Shown: one piece after another, positions 53,580-61,138 of the stretch | Position numbering within the stretch: position 1 is the first letter of the stretch | How the letters are laid out: the number at the start of each line of letters is the position of its first letter | Origin: Fimenecus sp045545735 | GTDB lineage: Bacteria; Bacillota; Clostridia; Oscillospirales; Acutalibacteraceae | NCBI GenBank assembly: GCA_045545735.1 | Contig: JAZQBM010000010.1 | Coordinates: 124,001 to 188,000 of the forward strand | Length of the DNA stretch: 64,000 bases | Direction: 5' to 3' | Program-made: the position numbers and the translations under genes | Notes under the pieces: generated by a model | The model's database searches: none | What the model saw: only the letters and a program-made list of their open reading frames with translations | What the model was told of the DNA's origin: nothing

Positions 53580-55085
53580 TTATTTCTCCATTTTGTCAAT
53601 TAACATACTGCGTTTGCCCAATTTTCTCCAATCTGCACGAAGAATAAAGTCACGCCACGCACCAAGTTTTGTGGGTGACATTGGTGAAGTAAAGGGAACA
53701 CCGTAAGGGTTTATCGCTGACGCATTTATAAGCACAACAGCAAAACTTAACATTATACCGTAAAGCCCCGAAAGTCCGCCGATAATTATAAAAGCAAATC
53801 TTAATACTGCAACAGGCTCGTAAAGAGTGGAAACCACAAATGAACTTACTGCAGTAAGTCCCACCACAATTATCATTGGTGCTGAAACTATACCTGCTGT
53901 TACTGCGGATTCACCAATTACCAACGCACCTACAATAGAAATTGCATGACCTACCGTTTTAGGCATACGAAGTCCTGCCTCACGAACAATTTCATAAACA
54001 AGATGAATAAACAACGCTTCAATCATTATGGGCAACGGTGTTCGGCTCTCCTGCCCCGTAATTCCAAAAATCATAGTTTCAGGAATAATTTCCTGATGAA
54101 AGGTGCATACCGCAACATAAAGTCCCGGTAAAAATACGCTAAACAAGAACGAAACAATTTTTAAAAGCCGTATAAATGTTGCGTAATATGGTCGTTTAAG
54201 ATAATCGTCAAGAGAATGAAAATGCTCAATAAAAAGATATGGCACAATTATAGCATTGGGTGTACCATCAACTATTATACATATTTTGCCTTCTGCCATT
54301 TTTGCAGTGACAACATCAGGTCTTTCAGTAAAACCAACACCGCTGAAAATTGACGGGTGTTTTGCATCTAAAAAAGATTGCAAATACCCTGCACCAAGAA
54401 CAGTATCAAGTTCCGCATTTTTTAGTTTTTTCAACACATTATCGAGTATTTTTTGGTTAACGCGGTCTGACATATAACAAACACACGCACGCGTTTTTGA
54501 AGTTGTGCCCATTTCAATGGTTTCAATTTTAAAAACAGGACTTCTTACACGACGGCGAAGCATTGTAATATTATCTTTAAAACTTTCAACAAACCCCTCG
54601 CGAGAGCCACGTTCCTGCATTTCGGTATTCGGCTCAAGTGGTGTTCTTTTCGGGAACTTTTGCACACCAAAAAGCACCGCAAAACGCGAGCCGTCACAGA
54701 ACATAACAAGATTACCTGAAATAAGTTCCGCAATCGCCTTATCCAAATCATTTGTAATAGACTTATCAATACTTGCGGACACTCTGTCGGCGGCGTCATA
54801 AATGACTTTATCGTCTTTAATATGTGAAAAATCCGCATTTATAATAGGATTCATAATCTGTTCAGTTATAAGCAAACTGTCACACATTCCGTCAAGCATA
54901 ACAAACACAAAATTTTTATCAGATACTGTGCAGTTTCTGTATTTCACATCAAAACTATTGCCGAGTTGTGACTTGAAATATCTTACATTGAACTGCAAAT
55001 CCGTACTTATATCAGTTTTCTGCTGACTTGCATTATCGTCCATTGTTATTTCGTCCACTTTTTTCTGAAACCAATTGTTTTCCAT
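53580..55085 (-). CDS. Spore germination protein, GerA family
   Basis: A 501-residue GerAA-type subunit, recently understood as a ring-forming ion channel. An N-terminal cytosolic domain of about 290 residues (LFGVQKFPKRTPLEPNTEMQERGSREGFVES is the family hallmark region) precedes about five helices, with the loop PIMIEALFIHLVYEIVREAG and GESAVTAGIVSAPMIIVV highly typical. GGTGAT precedes the ATG at 55085. It is first in the gerA-gerB-gerC operon, divergent from the DUF421 gene 79 bases away. Expression in the forespore under sigma-G would be expected, but I could not pick out a clear sigma-G promoter. Confidence 0.95.
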   Translation of the reverse strand: MENNWFQKKVDEITMDDNASQQKTDISTDLQFNVRYFKSQLGNSFDVKYRNCTVSDKNFVFVMLDGMCDSLLITEQIMNPIINADFSHIKDDKVIYDAADRVSASIDKSITNDLDKAIAELISGNLVMFCDGSRFAVLFGVQKFPKRTPLEPNTEMQERGSREGFVESFKDNITMLRRRVRSPVFKIETIEMGTTSKTRACVCYMSDRVNQKILDNVLKKLKNAELDTVLGAGYLQSFLDAKHPSIFSGVGFTERPDVVTAKMAEGKICIIVDGTPNAIIVPYLFIEHFHSLDDYLKRPYYATFIRLLKIVSFLFSVFLPGLYVAVCTFHQEIIPETMIFGITGQESRTPLPIMIEALFIHLVYEIVREAGLRMPKTVGHAISIVGALVIGESAVTAGIVSAPMIIVVGLTAVSSFVVSTLYEPVAVLRFAFIIIGGLSGLYGIMLSFAVVLINASAINPYGVPFTSPMSPTKLGAWRDFILRADWRKLGKRSMLIDKMEK

Positions 55086-55164
55086 AATAATCACCATTTT
55101 TAGAATTGCCTTAAAATGCAGTAATATTCTGCAGAATCTGGCAGAATATATAAATGGTGATTTT
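55086..55164. promoter_or_regulatory. Divergent intergenic region of gerA and DUF421 genes
   Basis: The 79 bases hold mirror-image ribosome binding sites (AATCACCAT at 55089-55097 and ATGGTGATT at 55154-55162) and a perfect dyad TGCAG-N7-CTGCA at 55117-55133, followed by a direct repeat GCAGAATCTG/GCAGAATATA. No convincing sigma-A promoter is seen, which would fit control by a sporulation sigma factor. Confidence 0.5.
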
Positions 55165-55839
55165 ATGTTTATTACTTTAATAAGAATGATTATTCTTTAT
55201 GTAGTTGCAATTGCAAGTGTTCGAATAATGGGAAAAAGACAAATCGGTGAACTTCAGCCAACCGAGCTTGTTATAACCTTATTGCTTTCAGAAATAATTG
55301 CAATACCTATTCAAGATAATACAATTCCAATTTTCAACACACTTATTGCAGTATTTTTGCTTGTAGGCTTTGAAATTTTTGCCTCTATATTAAATATGAA
55401 AAGCGTAAAATTCCGCACGCTTATTCAAGGACATCCGTTAATTGTTATTAATGACGGAGTTATAAACCAAGACCTTATAAAGCAACTGCGTTTTACTGTT
55501 GACGACATATTAGAAGCACTCAGGCAAAAAGATGTTTTTGATATTTCACAAGTTCAATACGCTATTATTGAAACAAACGGACAGATGAGTGTGCTTTTAA
55601 AACCCGAATACGAACCTGTAATCCGTAGCGATTTAGAGTTAAATCCGCAACAGACAAAACTACAATGTCTTGTTATAGCTGATGGCGAAATGGTTTCACA
55701 GGATTTTGATATTTGCCAGACTAACGAACAAGAACTTTCTAAAATTATAAAAAAGGAAAATACTAAACTTGAGAACATCTTATTAATGACTATAGACAAA
55801 AACGGAAACAAAAATATTATTAAAAAGGAGCAACAATGA
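55165..55839 (+). CDS. DUF421 (YetF-like) membrane protein
   Basis: A 224-residue protein with three helices in residues 1-75 and a soluble domain. The hallmark IRMIILYVVAIASVRIMGKRQIGEL opening and the LIVINDGVINQDLIKQLRFTVDDILEALRQ stretch place it in the DUF421/YetF family found widely in spore formers. Start at 55165 follows GGTGATT; the frame is open 30 codons further without support. It overlaps the next gene by four bases. Divergent from the germination operon, it may be expressed during sporulation; no activity is known. Confidence 0.92.
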   Translation: MFITLIRMIILYVVAIASVRIMGKRQIGELQPTELVITLLLSEIIAIPIQDNTIPIFNTLIAVFLLVGFEIFASILNMKSVKFRTLIQGHPLIVINDGVINQDLIKQLRFTVDDILEALRQKDVFDISQVQYAIIETNGQMSVLLKPEYEPVIRSDLELNPQQTKLQCLVIADGEMVSQDFDICQTNEQELSKIIKKENTKLENILLMTIDKNGNKNIIKKEQQ

Positions 55840-56216
55840 AACGAATTATAATTGCACTAATCGCAATTTCTTTAGCAATAGCACTTTCATTTGTAGGATT
55901 TTTTTCAGTACAAAAAACTTGCGACAAATTAGAAAACAAACTTGTTGAAATCTGCAAAGTCGCACAAAATCAAGATTCTGAATTAGCATTGAAGAAAACC
56001 GAAGAATTGATTGTTCTTTGGGATGAAATTCACGGAGTTATTGAGTCCTTTGTTAATCATAACGAAACAGACAAATTAGAAGAAACAATAAGAAATCTCC
56101 CCACATTTGCCCTTGAAGGCAATATGGAGAGATTGTATCAACAAGCTGATTTGGCTATTGACGAGTTAGGACAGATAGTCCGTAACGAAAAACCAATTAT
56201 CAGTAACATCTTGTAA
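55836..56216 (+). CDS. DUF4363 family protein
   Basis: A 126-residue protein with an N-terminal membrane helix (about 4-24) and a helical extracytoplasmic domain with heptad-like spacing (KTEELIVLWDEIHGVIESFV). This is the DUF4363 type that commonly sits beside DUF421 genes in Clostridia. It begins within the DUF421 stop (ATGA), preceded by AAGGAG, so the two probably work together in the membrane. Its stop directly abuts the stop of the converging gene. Confidence 0.85.
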   Translation: MKRIIIALIAISLAIALSFVGFFSVQKTCDKLENKLVEICKVAQNQDSELALKKTEELIVLWDEIHGVIESFVNHNETDKLEETIRNLPTFALEGNMERLYQQADLAIDELGQIVRNEKPIISNIL

Positions 56217-57503
56217 TTATTTTATTAACTTTTCAACGTCAGAAAGTTTAATGCGTTTTGATACGATAAAAGTTTTCCTTTTCTGCTTACCTTTATCTGT
56301 ATCATATTTACCTTCTGCCTTTTCTTCAGGCGAGAAAATACCATAAGATGAAGTAACAATTGTACCGTCATTTAACACCACGTTACCACAGTAGCCTGTG
56401 TCAGCATTTGCAACAATTGACGGTTCTTTTTGATGGTCAAGATATGTATGAGCAATTTTAATTCTATACTGCCCTTCTCTGCCGTTTTTAAGGTCATCAT
56501 AAGTACCTACCCAAGCAATCCAACCTTCAGAATACCAATTCTTTTCACCGCCAATTTTACGCATTTGTTTAACACGTTTTCGGTCACGCTCAATTGAACG
56601 AAATGTAATAAAAAGTCTGCCGTCATCAGTATATTCTGCTTTATGTCGCTCACCATTAAGTGCAAATGGTGCTTCAACAGGTCTTGACCAAGTCTTGCCC
56701 TCATCCTGCGAAAAGATTAAAAGGCTTGTGCAAGTCTTTTTGTTGCAACGGGCAATAAGACAAAGTTCGTCACCTTTACCCATATCTGAACGAACACACT
56801 CAACTTCACAGATGCCTGCGTATGTTTCAATTTCACGATACTGTGAAAGATACGGTTCAGGTTTTGACCAATTGTATTCGCCATTCTCGTTAAAAGTGAG
56901 AATGGTTTTATAGTTTATAAATCTATGGTCGTGGAAAATACCCATCCATTTATCAACAAATTCGCCGTTTTCTTTAAGACGTGTAAGTGATGCCATTGCA
57001 ACGATAGGGATTGTTGGCATTTCGCTGTCATTATCCCAAACTCGTTTAAATTCAGTCCAAGTCTTACCCTCATCAAGAGAAATTGAGCTGTTAAAGCCAC
57101 CCGGAGTTGACATTCCGGGCCATTTTGAGTTTGCAGAAACAAGAATTAATTTCTCGTCACCGTTTTTAAACTGCAAACGGTAAACCGTTGGTGTTTCAAG
57201 AGATTTTTCCCACGATTTCGGTGGGTTTTCAATTTCTTTATCATAAGAAATACCACCATTATCGCTGATTTTTGAAAGCACCGCACCTTTTCCGTGCCCC
57301 TTTGGGTAAAATGTTAAAATATCGCCATTATTAAGGAGTACAGAATCGGGGTGTCCAAAATACCCTGTGCTATCATCAACTATGGTATTTTCAAAAAGAT
57401 ATTCTAATTCTTCAGGTGTATTTTGTGGTTTTACACTTAAATCCACCTGAGGAATTTTATAATACCCTGTTTTTTTAGGAAATGGTTTTTTCTTGAATAA
57501 CAT
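56217..57503 (-). CDS. Cytosolic sialidase-fold (Asp-box) protein
   Basis: A 428-residue beta-propeller protein of the sialidase/BNR superfamily. Two clear Asp boxes are visible: SLDEGKTW at 142-149 and SQDEGKTW near residue 275. The FRIP-like Arg motif of classic GH33 sialidases is not seen, and there is no signal peptide. It starts 2 bases after the stop of the ROK kinase gene, with GGAAG overlapping that stop, so the two are coupled. A role in hydrolysing or isomerising an amino sugar derivative before phosphorylation is plausible; it may also be a non-sialidase hydrolase. Confidence 0.75.
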   Translation of the reverse strand: MLFKKKPFPKKTGYYKIPQVDLSVKPQNTPEELEYLFENTIVDDSTGYFGHPDSVLLNNGDILTFYPKGHGKGAVLSKISDNGGISYDKEIENPPKSWEKSLETPTVYRLQFKNGDEKLILVSANSKWPGMSTPGGFNSSISLDEGKTWTEFKRVWDNDSEMPTIPIVAMASLTRLKENGEFVDKWMGIFHDHRFINYKTILTFNENGEYNWSKPEPYLSQYREIETYAGICEVECVRSDMGKGDELCLIARCNKKTCTSLLIFSQDEGKTWSRPVEAPFALNGERHKAEYTDDGRLFITFRSIERDRKRVKQMRKIGGEKNWYSEGWIAWVGTYDDLKNGREGQYRIKIAHTYLDHQKEPSIVANADTGYCGNVVLNDGTIVTSSYGIFSPEEKAEGKYDTDKGKQKRKTFIVSKRIKLSDVEKLIK

Positions 57504-57505
57504 AA

Positions 57506-58411
57506 TTATTTCTTCCAAATCTTAAGACGCTCACTTGCAAGCCAAGCCGCACCAAGCATACCAGCCTTGTTGCGAAGTTGTGCTTTTTCAATTCTTACGT
57601 GCTTATAGTTTGTCTCAAGCTGTGCGTCAACTTTTTCGCGAATGTCACGAATAAGCATATCTTCTGACATAATACCGCCACCAAGCACAATGAGTGATGG
57701 ATTGAAAATGTAGCAAAGATTACGAAGACCTAATGCGATTTCATCTTCCCATTTATCAATTTCTTCCATAATTATAGGATTTTTAAGATTTTCAGGCTCG
57801 AAAATCTCTCTACCATTCATAGGTTTGCCCATACGTTCTGAAACTGATGTTGTGAACACGCGACAAGCCGCATAAGCCTCATAACAACCTATTCTGCCAC
57901 AAGTACAAGGTCTGCCGTCTTTATGAGTTGCCATATGACCGAACTCACCGCCTGCATATTTTGAGCCACGGTAAACATCACCGTTGATATAGATACAACC
58001 ACCAACACCTGTACCATAAGTAAGGCAAAGGAAATCGCTTTCCCCTTTTGCTGCACCGAAATGTGCTTCGCCGATTGCTGCACAGTTTACATCGTTGTCA
58101 ACTGCAACGGGTACATTAAATTCTTTTTCAAATGTACCACGAAGGTCTGAATGGTTATAATTTGGAATATTACCAACACCGTCATGAATAACGCCATTTG
58201 CAAAGTCAACCTGACCTGCTGTTGAAATACCGATTGCGTCATATTGACCTTCATATTCTTTAAGTTTTGCTTCCATAGCACGCATTACCATATTATCGGT
58301 ATCTTTGTATGTGTTTGTTGGAAATTCTTCTGAGAAAAGAACCTCAAAATTTTCGTCAACTATACCGAACTTAATAGCAGTACCACCAACATCAAAAACT
58401 ATAAATTTCAT
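57506..58411 (-). CDS. ROK family sugar kinase
   Basis: A 301-residue ROK kinase. ATP site FDVGGTAIKFG (6-16); second phosphate loop YGTGVGGCIYING; zinc site GHMATHKDGRPCTCGRIGC with His and three cysteines; ExGH-like motif GGEFGH, which marks active sugar kinases rather than repressors. There is no N-terminal DNA-binding domain. Glucose, N-acetylglucosamine or N-acetylmannosamine are the usual substrates; the downstream sialidase-fold gene slightly favours an amino sugar. Start at 58411 follows AAGGAG; an earlier in-frame ATG lacks a site. Confidence 0.93.
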   Translation of the reverse strand: MKFIVFDVGGTAIKFGIVDENFEVLFSEEFPTNTYKDTDNMVMRAMEAKLKEYEGQYDAIGISTAGQVDFANGVIHDGVGNIPNYNHSDLRGTFEKEFNVPVAVDNDVNCAAIGEAHFGAAKGESDFLCLTYGTGVGGCIYINGDVYRGSKYAGGEFGHMATHKDGRPCTCGRIGCYEAYAACRVFTTSVSERMGKPMNGREIFEPENLKNPIIMEEIDKWEDEIALGLRNLCYIFNPSLIVLGGGIMSEDMLIRDIREKVDAQLETNYKHVRIEKAQLRNKAGMLGAAWLASERLKIWKK

Positions 58412-58466
58412 ATAATTAATCTCCTTACCATTTGATAGCATTTACAAACTATATATAATTAAACTA

Positions 58467-58495
58467 ATTATATAGTATTTTTTGTTTTTTTACAA
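58467..58495 (-). promoter_or_regulatory. Promoter for the ROK/sialidase-fold operon
   Basis: On the minus strand TTGTAA (58490-58495), 17 bases, TATAAT (58467-58472), 55 bases ahead of the ROK start. Confidence 0.75.
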
Positions 58496-58593
58496 TATTA
58501 AATGAAAAAAAGTTATCCGAACAAATCAAATTCAATTACTCGTCAAAAAATGCAGTGTTTTTTTGTATAAATTGTTAATTTTTCAAATTGGAC

Positions 58594-58622
58594 TTGTATA
58601 TTTCTTTAAAATAGTATAAAAT
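58594..58622 (+). promoter_or_regulatory. Promoter for the parvulin gene
   Basis: TTGTAT (58594-58599), 17 bases, TAAAAT (58617-58622), leaving a leader of about 70 bases before the start. A TATAAA overlapping the -10 is an alternative. Confidence 0.6.
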
Positions 58623-58697
58623 AGACACGTTAATGTGAAAAAGTGTATTACTTTTTGCATTTTATCGTAAAAATGTTTGTAAAGGTGGTTTTTCCCA

Positions 58698-60437
58698 ATG
58701 GAAAACAACAAAACTCAAGCGGAAATTTACCGCGAGGAGCGTAAGGAAAGACTTGCTAAGGCAGCTGCAAAGCAAGCTAAAAAGTCTCCTAAAATTTCAA
58801 AAACTAAAAAAGTTGTAGGAAAGGTAATTGCAATCGCTCTTGCAGTTGTTATAGCTCTTGGTGCAGTTGGCGGAATTCTCAATTTCTTTGGTGTTCCACA
58901 GAAAGTACTTAAAGTTTCAATTGGCGATACTGATTATAAGTTCTCAGTTGCTGAGTACAACTATTATTACTACAATGTTTGGTATAACTACCAGAACGCT
59001 GCTGTTCAGTATGAATCATACTATGGCGAGGGTATGGGCGTAAGTCTTCTTGGCTATGACTATACAAAATCACCTGGTGAGCAGGAATACAACGACGATA
59101 TGTCAGCAATGACAGGCGTTACTATTGAAGATATCGGCAATCCTGAAAATCCAACTTGGGCTGATGTTTTTGATTATGCTGCAGTAAGCCAAATTCTCCG
59201 TGTTAAGTTCGGTATTGCAAAAGCAGAAGAAGCAGGAATGGTTCTTACTGAAGAACAAGAAAAAGAAATTGATACAGCAATTGACGAAGCGCGTACAAAT
59301 GCTGAAAAGAACGACTATTCTCTTGACAGATGGTTCCATACTCAGATTGGTAAAGGTCTTTCAGAAAAAGTTCTTCGTCAGATTGAAGAAGAAACTGCTC
59401 TTGCTAATGCTTATTATGAAAAACTTCAAAATGACACTCTTAATGCAGTTACAGAAGACGAAATTAATGCTGAATACAAAGAAAACCGTGATTTCTATGA
59501 CCTTATCAGTGCAAGAATTTATACTTTAGTAGGTGCTGAAGTAAAGGTTGCAGATGATGCAACAGCAGAAGAAAAGAAAGCTGCTGAAGACAAAGCTAAA
59601 GCTGAAACAAAAGCTAAAGCAGACGCATTCCTTGCTGCAGTAACTGATGAAGAATCATTCATCAAAGAAACAAAGAAAGCAATTCTTTCAGAAGATAATG
59701 ACAGTGACATTGACCCTGACGAAAGCACTGCTGCTACTGACATTGCTTATGCTGACCTTGAAGCAGTAAGTGAAGAACTTGCAAAATGGGCTTATGACGA
59801 CGCAAGAAAAGTTGGCGATAAAACTGCTATTGATAATGGCGACGGCTCATACACAATCATTCTTATGACAGTTCTTCCTCACAAAGACACAAGCGTAAGT
59901 TCAAGTGATGTAAGACATATTCTTGTTAAGTTCGAAACAGAAAAGGACGAAGACGGAAAAGAAATTGAACTTACAACAGCACAGAAGGCTGAATACAAAG
60001 CTGAAGCTCAAAAAATTCTTGACGAATATAAAAAGAACCCAACAGTAGAAAACTTTGCAGAACTTACAAAGAAATATACTGACGATGTTGATTCAGAAGG
60101 CAATCCTAATAGCAATGGTCTTTATGAAAACGTTGCTGACGACGGACAGTATGTTGAAGCATTCACAAACTGGGCAGTTGATTCATCACGTAAACCAGGT
60201 GACACAGGAATTGTTGAAACAGAATACGGTTACCACGTAATGTATTATGTTGAAGCAAACGGCGACGCTTGGTATGAAACAGTTAAAAATGCAATCTTCA
60301 CAGAAAAATTTGCAGCATTAACTGACGATGTTATGCTCGGCTATATGAAAGATATGAACTTTGACGGTGCAACTCTTAACTGGGCTAACAAAAACCAGTC
60401 TAAATTTATTGACCGTATTGTTATGAACAACTTCTAA
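58698..60437 (+). CDS. Membrane-anchored parvulin-type peptidyl-prolyl isomerase
   Basis: A 579-residue PrsA/SurA-like foldase. A basic cytosolic N-terminus of about 40 residues precedes one helix (about 42-64); there is no lipobox, so it is anchored by this helix rather than by lipid as in PrsA. A long helical SurA-like chaperone region follows, with an Ala/Lys/Glu-rich segment near 290-320, and a PpiC rotamase domain at about 395-525 (SSDVRHILVKF, FAELTKKYTDD, GDTGIVETEYGYHVMYYV). It should assist folding of exported proteins. GGTGG precedes the ATG; a strong terminator follows. Confidence 0.92.
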   Translation: MENNKTQAEIYREERKERLAKAAAKQAKKSPKISKTKKVVGKVIAIALAVVIALGAVGGILNFFGVPQKVLKVSIGDTDYKFSVAEYNYYYYNVWYNYQNAAVQYESYYGEGMGVSLLGYDYTKSPGEQEYNDDMSAMTGVTIEDIGNPENPTWADVFDYAAVSQILRVKFGIAKAEEAGMVLTEEQEKEIDTAIDEARTNAEKNDYSLDRWFHTQIGKGLSEKVLRQIEEETALANAYYEKLQNDTLNAVTEDEINAEYKENRDFYDLISARIYTLVGAEVKVADDATAEEKKAAEDKAKAETKAKADAFLAAVTDEESFIKETKKAILSEDNDSDIDPDESTAATDIAYADLEAVSEELAKWAYDDARKVGDKTAIDNGDGSYTIILMTVLPHKDTSVSSSDVRHILVKFETEKDEDGKEIELTTAQKAEYKAEAQKILDEYKKNPTVENFAELTKKYTDDVDSEGNPNSNGLYENVADDGQYVEAFTNWAVDSSRKPGDTGIVETEYGYHVMYYVEANGDAWYETVKNAIFTEKFAALTDDVMLGYMKDMNFDGATLNWANKNQSKFIDRIVMNNF

Positions 60438-60451
60438 TTAAAGCAATAATA

Positions 60452-60490
60452 AAAAGCCACGCGGAGAGTTGAATTCTGCGTGGCTTTTAA
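60452..60490 (+). terminator. Rho-independent terminator after the parvulin gene
   Basis: An 11-base stem AAAAGCCACGC / GCGTGGCTTTT with a 15-base loop, followed by TTAATTTG. Confidence 0.88.
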
Positions 60491-60586
60491 TTTGAAAAAT
60501 TTTAAAAAAGTTTTGTGACATTTTGGTATTTTTGCCACTACCTTACAAAGACCGGTTTTTATACGGAGAGGAAGGAGGTTTTTGTC

Positions 60587-61138
60587 TTGTCCGGAACTGA
60601 TGTAAAAAAGAAAGCTGACAAACTACTTGAAGAATATTGTCATCAATTTAAAACAAGCCTATACAAATACGCGTATTTGAGAACGGGACACGACAAAGAT
60701 GCGGCAGAAGACTGTGTTCAGGAAGCTTTTATGGTTATCTATAAACGATTGTGCAAGGGTGAAGAATTTGCCCAACCAAGAGCATTCCTTTACAGAACGG
60801 TTGATAATTTTGTTAAAGAGCACTTAAAGGATTTGCAAAAGCGGAAAAAGATTCAAGACGCTACCACACAAGAAAATGCGTTTTTTGAATCACCTGTTTT
60901 TGATAATCTTGATGAGCAAACCGAAAACGAGATTATAAAAGCCGTATTTAAGGAAATGAGCGATAAAGAAAAGGTAATTTACAGGCGACGTTACATAGAC
61001 AAATGCAATGTGCGTGACATAGCTATAGAATATAACATTTCAGTTTCTACCGTCACCACAAGACTATATCGAATAAGACAAAAAGCAGAAGAAAAAGTAA
61101 AACTTGAACTTGCAGAAAGGGGGATTTTCAATGACTGA
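60587..61138 (+). CDS. Sigma-70 family (ECF-like) sigma factor
   Basis: A 183-residue two-domain sigma factor. Region 2 is seen in FKTSLYKYAYLRTGHDKDAAEDCVQEAFMVIYKRL with the following PRAFLYRTVDNFVKEH; region 4 in MSDKEKVIYRRRYIDKCNVRDIAIEYNISVSTVTTRLYRIRQKA. The start is taken as TTG at 60587 because AAGGAGGT lies 7 bases upstream and no in-frame ATG is better placed; the open frame continues 24 codons upstream without a site. It overlaps the following membrane-protein gene by 8 bases (ATGACTGA), the arrangement of sigma/anti-sigma pairs. Confidence 0.9.
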   Translation: MSGTDVKKKADKLLEEYCHQFKTSLYKYAYLRTGHDKDAAEDCVQEAFMVIYKRLCKGEEFAQPRAFLYRTVDNFVKEHLKDLQKRKKIQDATTQENAFFESPVFDNLDEQTENEIIKAVFKEMSDKEKVIYRRRYIDKCNVRDIAIEYNISVSTVTTRLYRIRQKAEEKVKLELAERGIFND

